Of a stretch of DNA of 64,000 nucleotides, positions 26,101-33,098 are shown one piece after another; within the stretch, counting starts at the first letter, position 1, and every line of letters starts with the position of its first letter. The notes under the pieces are model-generated. The model saw nothing but the letters and a program-made list of their open reading frames with translations, was not told the DNA's origin and made no database searches. Made by a program: the position numbers and the translations under genes. Source of the DNA: Desulfobacteraceae bacterium (GTDB lineage: Bacteria > Desulfobacterota > Desulfobacteria > Desulfobacterales > Desulfobacteraceae); the NCBI GenBank assembly GCA_016743945.1, contig JADGFI010000033.1, positions 1 to 64,000 of the forward strand, in the 5' to 3' direction.

Positions 26101-26933
26101 GACAGGACCAGGTGATTGGTTCTGGTTTTCAGGCTATCGGAAAGTCCCGCCTGGACGAGTCCTGTGCGGAAATTTTCAAATTCATCCTTTGTAAGGGTAA
26201 AGACAACAGAGATTCCCGCAGAGTCCCTTCCCCGTACTTCAAGCCGATCAATGCTGTTTAAAACCGAATTGATCCGTTTGAAAAATATCAATCCTTCGGG
26301 GTTGTCTGAGGTTATCCCCCTTGAAAGCGCCTTGACGGCATTTATATTGTCAAGAACTTCTTTTTTCAGGCACCAGAAAATATCCTTGAGCTTTTCGATG
26401 CGCATGGAAATGATATCCACATCCGAAGAAGCGAGACGGGGCCCTGTTCGTTTGAATTCATTGTCCTGGTCTGCCAGGGTTTGACGGATAAGATCAATGA
26501 TGTCGGTGAGCTGGGCAATTTTAGCAGTGCTGGTTTTATCATTGTTGGTTTTATTATTGCAAAAAAATAGGTTGCTGAAAACAGATTCTAGTTTTAAGGT
26601 CTGGGCGGTTTTAAATAATAGGTTCAGTACCCGGTCCCCGCCAAGATATTCTTTTTTAATGGAAGGGGCGCAGGTTTCAGGGTTTGTTTCCATTGGCAAA
26701 AGAACCGTCTGGCGTAATTTTGCTATCTCTTCTGAAAAAAGATCCAGATCAAACTTTCCATCTGTTTTTTTACCTTTAAAGGCCACAAAGGCTGAAATAC
26801 CGCATGATAAAACTGTTGGGTGGTATGGAAATAGTATCAGGCTGTTTGTTTTTGCCTTGGAAAGCGATTTCCCAACTTCAATGTGGGCCAATGCCCTGCG
26901 GATTAGATTGAAAAGACTTTTTATTGCCGACAT
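23190..26933 (-). CDS. Double-length GlmS-like protein (Ntn glutaminase plus two SIS domains)
   Basis: A 1247-residue protein, about twice the length of normal GlmS. The glutaminase motifs are present but displaced: the nucleophile Cys of CGISAF is residue 44 instead of the N-terminus, and RGRDSAG is at 234-240, so an extra segment of about 165 residues splits the domain. HTRWASVG and NGDIDNY follow. The first SIS domain (IYFIGQGTAG, MSQSGTTTDTN) and second SIS domain are intact in outline. About 250 C-terminal residues match nothing I know. Normal GlmS makes glucosamine-6-phosphate from fructose-6-phosphate and glutamine. This protein would need removal of a 43-residue propeptide to expose Cys44, or it is not a glutaminase. 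It lies between a transpeptidase gene (40 bases upstream) and an MFS gene. Confidence 0.8.
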   Translation of the reverse strand: MSAIKSLFNLIRRALAHIEVGKSLSKAKTNSLILFPYHPTVLSCGISAFVAFKGKKTDGKFDLDLFSEEIAKLRQTVLLPMETNPETCAPSIKKEYLGGDRVLNLLFKTAQTLKLESVFSNLFFCNNKTNNDKTSTAKIAQLTDIIDLIRQTLADQDNEFKRTGPRLASSDVDIISMRIEKLKDIFWCLKKEVLDNINAVKALSRGITSDNPEGLIFFKRINSVLNSIDRLEVRGRDSAGISVVFTLTKDEFENFRTGLVQAGLSDSLKTRTNHLVLSNNSISINDTVEETSGDHLVSISFAYKFAAEIGALGDNIAFIRSQIKNDHLLQLLTNYTVRTNSVSAHTRWASVGDISVANCHPVDNTPTDKEIEKTGIIHVCLNGDIDNYLELKTEYEARYDKIHNSINTDTKLIPLQIEHHLKQGAPIEEAFRLAVNDFHGSHAISMHTDLAPGKLFLAQRGSGQAIFVGIAPDHYIAASELYGVVEETQDYIKLNGEENGQIVVLDQNSAGGVDGVRSFYYDSRPIVLDTADVLTSQITSRDIDRQDFPHYFLKEISESPLSVAKTLENKFTLIPETDLFETNLGEQVIPGDLETQLRKGKIKKIYFIGQGTAGIAAQGCATLLTHYLGDKELTIRALKSSELSGFSILENGNGHNAMGNTLVVAMSQSGTTTDTNRAVDMVNNCGARTIAIVNRRDSDLTFKTDGVLYTSSGRDIEMSVASTKAFYSQLTAGAILGLHLSKIFGARSNEFITQNIQELILLPEKMQTILGMREKIKSSASRLAVSKNYWATVGSGANKTSADEIRIKLSELCYKTISSDFVEDKKHIDLSSEPLIIVCAAGTRESVLGDIIKDCAIFHAHKAWPVVITTVGEDRFDLYAKDVFKIPEISEHLAPVLNTLVGHIWGYYAALTINEGSRFLYTCRAEIQDVLDEHTAMGHDEYEVLLEKNFREKIAIVYNKFSKKRRGKFFPSSMGLDTVANITLLLKYLSGRLPVSDFEIDFEIKGTPSNMLNTFFDNMGKAINTLARPVDAIKHQAKTVTVGTSRISEIFEGAIFDQLTANDIQISQLTNKNVLVIKNLQEVISTVKGGLLYQISGLSLLGEVTPETKITILRKTGSLKQETSRVESDPRLKGTKNIIVREGNVYIGKGRKDQKNILVIPVISKSPSTPNIIEYILSLNVAFKTPGEVSLLKKIKALGGKYTRLKDWVLESENIQWDDNFLNLVEVDTLFGDTAEQVVEAILKKIK

Positions 26934-26973
26934 TCTTTCTCCTTCACCAAAAGATTTTTTTTGGGGTTAATCC

Positions 26974-28359
26974 CTATTTTGCTTTGTTTAGGTGTGCTGT
27001 TCTTACGGGTATTTCTTTGAAATAAGTTTTCAAAATTTTTCTGGCATAGGTACTGGCCCGGGTTCCAATATATTTTTTGTGACCCACAACAATGGCAACC
27101 GCCAGTGCTTTTTCCCCGGTTTTTTCTTTGCCGAATCCGATGAACCAGTCATATTTAACAGTTCTTTTCCTGTTGTACAGGGAACCGGTTTTCCCGCCAA
27201 TGACAAGCTTTGACAAAACCTTGTCCCGGGTGAATCCACGGAAAGATTTCTTGGCAGTTCCCCTGGTAACCGTTGTTTGCATGAGTTGGATCATTGTGGT
27301 TGCTGTTTTGGGGGTTATGGCAGTTTTATAGTATTCTTTTTTCCCTTTGTAAATGATTTGTCCATTGCTGGTTGAAACCTGGTCGATAATACGAGGGACA
27401 AGGGAGGCTCCTGAGTTTAGAATGGTGGTTACCAGCATGGCCCCGAACATGGGCGAGATCATTGTTTTCCTGTTAAATCCGCAGCCCAGCTCTGCCAGAT
27501 GATAATCACTCCCTGTGACGCTGAACCTGCCGGATTCAAAGGATAGTTCCGAGTCCGGGTCCTGGTTAAATCCAAAGGCATGGGCATAGGTATTCAGTCT
27601 TGTTCGTCCCAGATAGTTTTTTCCGATTTTACCAAAAATAGGATTTATGGATTCTGCAAAAGCCCTGGAAAGGGAGGTCTTTGAGGTATATTTGTTTTTA
27701 ACCTCGGTGAGCTGGCGTTTGTAGAGGGTATATTTGTTCCCGTTAAAATACAGGGGCGTATGGGCCGTGTATCCCAGGGAATCGATTGCCGCAGATGCGG
27801 TGATAATTTTGAATATACTGGCTGCCGGATAATCCGATACCATACAGGGATTGGCATGGGAATTGTCCAGGTCAAAGCCTGCCATTGCCCGAAGGCTTCC
27901 ATTTGCAGGATCCATGGCAACAATGGCGATTCGCTGGGGTTTTCCCCTAGTAAGGTTTTTTAACCGTGCCAGGGCCGTTATAAGGGTTTTTTGCAGTCTT
28001 GTGTCCAGGCTGGTGGTAAGGGTGTAGCTTTTATCCGGGGTGTCCACAAAAAAAATATTTTTATCGGCATTGAGAAAACCGGTTTTTCCAATCAACCCTT
28101 TTAAATCAGCTTTAGGCAGGGTGAATTGGGGGAGAGCCTGTTCCTTTGCGGGAGGTGGCTTTGAAATAGTCTGTTGCGTCTTTTCTTTGAACAGGGTTTC
28201 CAAATTTAAGAAATGCCAGGCGCCAAGGATTAAAAGACTGGGTATGACAAGTGCCATGAAGCGCCTGATATATTTTTGAAGCAATCGTTTCCTTTGTCGC
28301 TTTAAAATAAAATCAGATTGATGGGCCTGCCAGGAGTTTTCTTTTTTATGGGTATACAA
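26974..28359 (-). CDS. Penicillin-binding protein, transpeptidase only
   Basis: A 461-residue protein with a basic cytoplasmic N-terminus, one membrane helix (about residues 35-50) and a periplasmic transpeptidase domain. The active-site motifs are SIFK (SxxK), SIN (SxN) and GGKTGS (KTG). There is no transglycosylase domain, so it resembles a class B-like or stand-alone DD-transpeptidase that cross-links peptidoglycan. The predicted start at 28359 is TTG without a strong ribosome site; Met35 at the membrane helix is a poorer alternative because the basic stretch before it orients the helix. A strong hairpin precedes the gene. It is followed at 40 bases by the GlmS-like gene, suggesting an envelope-related operon. 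Confidence 0.85.
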   Translation of the reverse strand: MYTHKKENSWQAHQSDFILKRQRKRLLQKYIRRFMALVIPSLLILGAWHFLNLETLFKEKTQQTISKPPPAKEQALPQFTLPKADLKGLIGKTGFLNADKNIFFVDTPDKSYTLTTSLDTRLQKTLITALARLKNLTRGKPQRIAIVAMDPANGSLRAMAGFDLDNSHANPCMVSDYPAASIFKIITASAAIDSLGYTAHTPLYFNGNKYTLYKRQLTEVKNKYTSKTSLSRAFAESINPIFGKIGKNYLGRTRLNTYAHAFGFNQDPDSELSFESGRFSVTGSDYHLAELGCGFNRKTMISPMFGAMLVTTILNSGASLVPRIIDQVSTSNGQIIYKGKKEYYKTAITPKTATTMIQLMQTTVTRGTAKKSFRGFTRDKVLSKLVIGGKTGSLYNRKRTVKYDWFIGFGKEKTGEKALAVAIVVGHKKYIGTRASTYARKILKTYFKEIPVRTAHLNKAK

Positions 28360-28380
28360 ATAATTGTCCGAAGGGCTTGT

Positions 28381-28404
28381 GTCCGGAAGGATAGCCTTCC
28401 GGAC
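28381..28404. other. Perfect ten-pair hairpin between metG and the transpeptidase gene
   Basis: GTCCGGAAGG and CCTTCCGGAC pair around a four-base loop ATAG. It lies 30 bases after the metG stop and 22 bases before the transpeptidase start on the minus strand. There is no T-run on that strand, so a factor-independent terminator is uncertain; it could be a processing or stability element. Confidence 0.55.
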
Positions 28405-28434
28405 AGGTTCTTTTCTGTGAATCTTAACGCAACA

Positions 28435-30357
28435 CTATTTGACAAGATTTCCTGGTAACAGATCTTTTTCAAATCCAGATAAAATCAACTTTTTTTTGTG
28501 GCTGGCGGCAAGGACCATGCCCTGGGAGAGTTCTCCCATGATCCGGATCTCTTTTAAATTGGCCACCACAATGACCTGCTTGCCCACCAATTCCTGGGGG
28601 GTGTAACTTTTTCCGATACCCGCAATCACCTGCCGGGTTTGTGCCCCCAGGTCCACCTTAAGTTTCACCAGCTTATTGGAGGTTTCAATTTTTTCAGCCG
28701 ATAGGATCGTTGCCGCCCTTAAATCAATTTTAGAGAAATCCTCAAGGGAAATTTCTTCTTTTAATGCGGGTTTAAAGGCCTTCTCTTTTTTAACGACTGC
28801 TTTTTTGGCGTCAGTCTTGATGTCAATTCTGGGAAATAAAATTTCCGGTTTATCAAGAGAATCTCCTTTTTTTATTTGGGCCCAGGGTAAAATCTGGTCC
28901 AGGTCAAAAAATCCCTTGGCCGGTATCTCTAACCCGAGTGCCAGCTGCATTTTGCGACTGGTTGCCGGCATCACAGGATAGATGAGGCAGGAAACCACTC
29001 TGATCCCTTCTATCAGGTTATATAACACCGTCCCGAGAGCTGATTCTTTTGAGGCGTCCTTGGCAAGGGACCAGGGCTCATGGGTGTCGATATATTTGTT
29101 CATGGTACTGATAAAGGCCCAGATGGATGCCAGTCCCTTGTGAAATTGACAGCGTTCCATGGCTTCTTTAAACCCGTCCATGGCTTTTACCGCATTGGGT
29201 TCAAGACTAAATTGTGTCTCAAGGGCAGGATCGATCCCCATTATCTTGCCTTCAAAATATCTAGTGTTCATGGAAAGAATCCGTGAGAACAAATTGCCCA
29301 GATCATTGGCAAGGTCGGCGTTAATGCGGGATACAATGGCATCTTCGGTGAAATTGGCATCCAGTCCAAAGACCATTTCCCGCATGAGAAAATATCGGAA
29401 AGGATCCACCCCGAATTGCCTTGTCACTTCAACGGGATCGGTTACGTTGCCGATGCTCTTGGACATCTTACTGCCTTTTACATTCCAGAATCCGTGGACA
29501 TTGAGGCCATCATAGATATCAAGTCCTGCTGCCTTGAGCATGATGGGCCAGTAAATACCATGGGGCTTGATGATATCCTTTGCTACAAAATGCCGGGTTG
29601 TGTGCCAGAAACGCTTGAACTTATCCCCGTCGGGATACCCCAGGGCTGAGACATAGTTTACCAGGGCATCAAACCAGACATAGGTCACATAGTCCTGGTC
29701 AAAGGGCAGGGTGATCCCCCAGGTAAGCCGGGCCTTGGGCCGGGAAATACATAAATCTTCCAGGGGCTCTTTTAAAAAGGAAAGAATCTCATTTTTATAT
29801 TGTGCTGGTTGTATGAAATTTTCGTGGGTATTGATGTGATCAATGAGCCACTCCTGGTATTTGCTCATTTTAAAGAAATAATTGGATTCCTTTATGGCTT
29901 CAGGCACTGTCCCATGGTCGGGACAGCGCCCGTCAACCAATTCGCGTTCCTGGTAAAACCGTTCACAACCAAAACAGTACAGGCCTTCATAACTTGCAAA
30001 ATAAATATCCCCCGCCTCATGAATTTTGGTTAAAATGGCGGTTACTACTTGTATATGATCTGGGTCGGTTGTCCGGATAAATTGATCATTTTTAATTTGC
30101 AGCAGGGGTAAAAGATCCTGGAACAGCTGGCTGATTTGATCGGCATAGGCTTTGGGAGATGTGTTTTGTGTCTCTGCGGCCTGGACAATTTTATCCCCGT
30201 GTTCATCTGTGCCAGTTAGAAAAAAGGTTTCCTGATTATCCATTTGTTTATACCGTGTTGCCACATCGGCGGCAATGGAAGTATAGGCATGTCCCAGGTG
30301 GGGTTTTGCATTGACATAGTAGATGGGGGTTGTAAAAAACTGGCGTTGTTTTTCCAT
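28435..30357 (-). CDS. metG: Methionyl-tRNA synthetase
   Basis: A 640-residue class I synthetase charging tRNA-Met in the cytoplasm. It has the HIGH-type HLGH near residue 21, a zinc knuckle with Cys residues in CFGCERFYQ and GRCPDHG, and the KMSKS motif in GSKMSKSIGN. The C-terminal 110 residues (from DFSKIDLRAATIL) form the EMAP II/Arc1p-like tRNA-binding domain found in dimeric enzymes. It lies 16 bases downstream of the RicT-like gene and close to holB, an association also seen in other bacteria (Bacillus holB-yaaT-metS region). Confidence 0.96.
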   Translation of the reverse strand: MEKQRQFFTTPIYYVNAKPHLGHAYTSIAADVATRYKQMDNQETFFLTGTDEHGDKIVQAAETQNTSPKAYADQISQLFQDLLPLLQIKNDQFIRTTDPDHIQVVTAILTKIHEAGDIYFASYEGLYCFGCERFYQERELVDGRCPDHGTVPEAIKESNYFFKMSKYQEWLIDHINTHENFIQPAQYKNEILSFLKEPLEDLCISRPKARLTWGITLPFDQDYVTYVWFDALVNYVSALGYPDGDKFKRFWHTTRHFVAKDIIKPHGIYWPIMLKAAGLDIYDGLNVHGFWNVKGSKMSKSIGNVTDPVEVTRQFGVDPFRYFLMREMVFGLDANFTEDAIVSRINADLANDLGNLFSRILSMNTRYFEGKIMGIDPALETQFSLEPNAVKAMDGFKEAMERCQFHKGLASIWAFISTMNKYIDTHEPWSLAKDASKESALGTVLYNLIEGIRVVSCLIYPVMPATSRKMQLALGLEIPAKGFFDLDQILPWAQIKKGDSLDKPEILFPRIDIKTDAKKAVVKKEKAFKPALKEEISLEDFSKIDLRAATILSAEKIETSNKLVKLKVDLGAQTRQVIAGIGKSYTPQELVGKQVIVVANLKEIRIMGELSQGMVLAASHKKKLILSGFEKDLLPGNLVK

Positions 30358-30373
30358 GGGGTCGTGTCCTGTC

Positions 30374-31165
30374 CTATGTATTTTTTAATTCACTGATTTT
30401 TTTTTCAATTTCTGTTCTATCTTCAAGCCGTATGGTAATACTTTCTTTTAGCACATTCTGCCGGACCACTTTTCCCAGGCCTTCTTCAACGGTAATGATT
30501 TTACCCAGTTTCGGCATTTTTCTTTTTAAATGCTTGTAGGTACTGTTTTCAAACGTCAGGCAGCACATGAGGCGGCCGCATACCCCGGATATTTTGGTGG
30601 GATTCAAGGAAAGTCCCTGCTCTTTGGCCATTTTTATGGAGACGGGTTCAAAGGTGTGCATGAAGGATGAACAGCAAATTTCCCTGCCGCATTTGCCCAG
30701 TCCTCCGCAATGTTTTGACAGATTCCGGATACCCACCTGGCGCATTTCAATGCGAATGCTGTATTCTTTGACCAGCAATTTGACGAGTTCTCTGAAATCA
30801 ATTCGGCCGTCGGCTGTATAGAAAAAGGTCAGCTTGTTCCTGTCAAAGGTACTTTCAACACTGAACAGGTTCATGAAAAGGCCCAGGTCAGTTATGCGCC
30901 GGGCACAAAATTCTTGTGCCCTAATTTCAAGCTGTTCGAGTTCTTCTCTTTTGATGAAATCTTCTTTGGTTGCCACCCGGACAATCTGCTTGAGTTTTTT
31001 TTCAATTTTTTCCATTTCAACCGGTGGTCTGGCAATGGTTCCAAAGCCAAGCCCCTGTTCGGTTTCAACAATGACGTGATCCCCAAGACCAAGGACAAAG
31101 GCATCACTTTTGAAATCATATATTTTTCCTGCTGTCTTAAATTTTACACCGGCTACTTTAATCAT
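30374..31165 (-). CDS. PSP1/RicT-family protein
   Basis: A 263-residue protein with the PSP1 C-terminal domain and the Cys-rich signature GLGKCGREICC followed by GVCGRLMCC. In Bacillus the homologue YaaT (RicT) works in a complex with RicA and RicF that carries Fe-S clusters and affects RNA maturation; the role in Desulfobacterota is not established. It lies 12 bases downstream of holB and 16 bases upstream of metG, the same neighbourhood as in Firmicutes, which supports the family assignment. Confidence 0.9.
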   Translation of the reverse strand: MIKVAGVKFKTAGKIYDFKSDAFVLGLGDHVIVETEQGLGFGTIARPPVEMEKIEKKLKQIVRVATKEDFIKREELEQLEIRAQEFCARRITDLGLFMNLFSVESTFDRNKLTFFYTADGRIDFRELVKLLVKEYSIRIEMRQVGIRNLSKHCGGLGKCGREICCSSFMHTFEPVSIKMAKEQGLSLNPTKISGVCGRLMCCLTFENSTYKHLKRKMPKLGKIITVEEGLGKVVRQNVLKESITIRLEDRTEIEKKISELKNT

Positions 31166-31177
31166 ATATATAGGTTC

Positions 31178-32218
31178 CTATACCATTGACAATTTCAGGA
31201 AAAAACGATCCAGGGTCAACCGGATTGAACTATTTGACGCCAGTCGTCGTTCGGTTTCATAAAGATCTTTTACCCATCCAAGAAATGTATTGTAAGCATG
31301 CATTTGACTAATATCTTTAAATGCGTCAAAAAAATCAAGGTTAACTATTCGTTCAGGGGTATATTTAAATACGCAAAGATCCCTGAGAACCATTTTAACG
31401 ATGCTCAGGCTTTCAAAAATAGTGTCGGGATCCATACTTAATCTTTGTGCGAGCATAAGTCCCCTGTGAATTTTTGTCACGTTTTGGGCGGTAACAAGGC
31501 CAATGACTTCTTGTATAATCCAGGTGCGCTGTTTTTGCCAGTCCCTTCCTGATATTTTTTCCCCCTCTGTGTCCAGATTTAAAAACATAAGGGCTTTTTT
31601 GAGATCAGACCCTGCTGTCCGGGAGAAAATATACGCTTTTTTCGGGTCAATCCCATACTGGTGGACGAGTGTCGTCTGGATTTCATGGGAGGAAGGGGGA
31701 CAAAACCGAAATTGTCGGCACCGTGAAAGAATGGTGGGTAAAAGAGGAGGGGTATGGGTGGCCGTCAGGATAAAAAATGTATTTTTCGGTGGTTCTTCCA
31801 ACATTTTGAGCAATGCGTTTTGGGCCTGGACATTCATTTTGTCCGCATCCTTGATCAGGACCATGCGCTTTTTTGCTTCATTTGGCTTTGCAGACAATAA
31901 TAGACCGATTTCTCTGATCTGGGAGATTGAGATCATTTTTTTTTTTTCGGACAGGGACACCTGGAGAATGTCCGGGTGCATGCCTGAATTTATCTTTTTG
32001 CAGGGCAGGCAATTGTTGCAGGGTCTTTTGGTGTCAGCTATACAGTTACAGGCTTTTGCAAATTCAAATGCCCTTTCATTTTTTCCGGTATTTTTTTTTC
32101 CGGAGAAGAGAAGGGCATTGGGAATTTTGCCTGCCTGAATAATATAGGCTAATTCAGAATCTATCTGGGAGATGTCGGTTTTTTGATCAAAAGCCGACAT
32201 CCCTTTATCAATGAACAT
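31178..32218 (-). CDS. holB: DNA polymerase III subunit delta prime
   Basis: A 346-residue clamp-loader subunit. The AAA+ core has a degenerate P-loop (FSGKKNTGKNE), a four-Cys zinc module (CNCIADTKRPCNNCLPC), the SRC motif in ILSRCRQFRF and LLKMLEEPP. With the tau/gamma and delta subunits it loads the beta clamp at replication forks. The family is normally not itself a strong ATPase. The start at 32218 lies three bases after the stop of the HU-type gene; a second Met six codons in is possible. It forms a run with ricT and metG. Confidence 0.92.
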   Translation of the reverse strand: MFIDKGMSAFDQKTDISQIDSELAYIIQAGKIPNALLFSGKKNTGKNERAFEFAKACNCIADTKRPCNNCLPCKKINSGMHPDILQVSLSEKKKMISISQIREIGLLLSAKPNEAKKRMVLIKDADKMNVQAQNALLKMLEEPPKNTFFILTATHTPPLLPTILSRCRQFRFCPPSSHEIQTTLVHQYGIDPKKAYIFSRTAGSDLKKALMFLNLDTEGEKISGRDWQKQRTWIIQEVIGLVTAQNVTKIHRGLMLAQRLSMDPDTIFESLSIVKMVLRDLCVFKYTPERIVNLDFFDAFKDISQMHAYNTFLGWVKDLYETERRLASNSSIRLTLDRFFLKLSMV

Positions 32219-32221
32219 CGG

Positions 32222-32497
32222 TTAGTAATCTACCCGCTCCTTCAGCTCTTTTCCACATTTGAAAAAGGGCAGTCGTTTGGGGGGGATCTGTACCTTCTGT
32301 CCGGTTTTGGGATTTCTTCCGGTATAGCTTTTGTATTCCTTGATATGAAAGCTGCACAATCCCCTTATCTCAACCCGCTCCCCATTGACAAATGATTCTG
32401 CCAGGGAATCGAAAAAAAGTTTAATCACTTCTGCGGCTTCGCCCTTGGTCAGGTTTGCCCTTTCCTTTAACGTGGAAATCAATTCAAGTTTATTCAT
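32222..32497 (-). CDS. HU/IHF-family DNA-binding protein
   Basis: A 91-residue histone-like protein beginning MNKLELISTLKE. It has the DNA-binding arm motif GRNPKTGQKVQIPP and a C-terminal helix with a Cys (FFKCGKEL). It bends and compacts DNA as a dimer. Sequence alone does not separate HU from IHF. It is immediately upstream of holB, with about 75 bases before the NusG-like gene. Confidence 0.92.
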   Translation of the reverse strand: MNKLELISTLKERANLTKGEAAEVIKLFFDSLAESFVNGERVEIRGLCSFHIKEYKSYTGRNPKTGQKVQIPPKRLPFFKCGKELKERVDY

Positions 32498-32573
32498 AGA
32501 TCCTCAATATACAATTAAAAATGCTTTTTATTTTGTCTGACTTTTATTGAATATTTAATAAAAAGTCAAGGGG

Positions 32574-33098
32574 TTATGATAGGAAGTCGGGAATTTTTTC
32601 AACATTTTCTCCATCCATCTCCACTCCGGCATACTGACCGAGAAGATCAATTTTAATGATGACACGTCCCCTTCCTTTGTGCCGGGTAAACTCTCCTCTT
32701 ACCCCTGCCATGGGACCCTCTAAAATCATCACAGGGTCCCCTTTCTGAAGCAAGATTGAGCTTCCTGTAATAAGATCCATGTTGGCATTGGTCATAAGCT
32801 GCAAGGATTTTATCTGGAAATCGGGAATGGGAAGCGGTCCCTGGGTATTCCCCAACAGCCTGACAGCACCTGTCGTTTTAAGAATAGTGAGCTGGGCTGC
32901 GGGTTCTCGGGTAGATCTGACAAATAAATAACCAGGGAATAAGGGGACTTCAATCATTAATTTCCGGTCTTTTCTTTTGCTTTTTTTTCTTGTCCTGGGT
33001 AAAAAAGCATCTATGTTTTTCCCGGTAATACTAGTGTAGACGGTTTGTTCAAAATTGCTTCGGGTCAAAAGGGCAAACCAGTTTAAGCATTTGTTCAT
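32574..33098 (-). CDS. NusG-like transcription antiterminator (UpxY/LoaP/RfaH-type paralogue)
   Basis: A 174-residue protein with a NusG N-terminal domain (WFALLTRSNFEQTV, then VPLFPGYLFVR) and a C-terminal KOW domain (GDPVMILEGPMAGVRGEF). It differs from housekeeping NusG in lacking the usual secE and ribosomal-protein neighbours, and in length and motif detail it resembles specialised paralogues that control long exopolysaccharide or secondary-metabolite operons. Its start overlaps the lptD stop by four bases, which suggests translational coupling to lipopolysaccharide export. Confidence 0.87.
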   Translation of the reverse strand: MNKCLNWFALLTRSNFEQTVYTSITGKNIDAFLPRTRKKSKRKDRKLMIEVPLFPGYLFVRSTREPAAQLTILKTTGAVRLLGNTQGPLPIPDFQIKSLQLMTNANMDLITGSSILLQKGDPVMILEGPMAGVRGEFTRHKGRGRVIIKIDLLGQYAGVEMDGENVEKIPDFLS

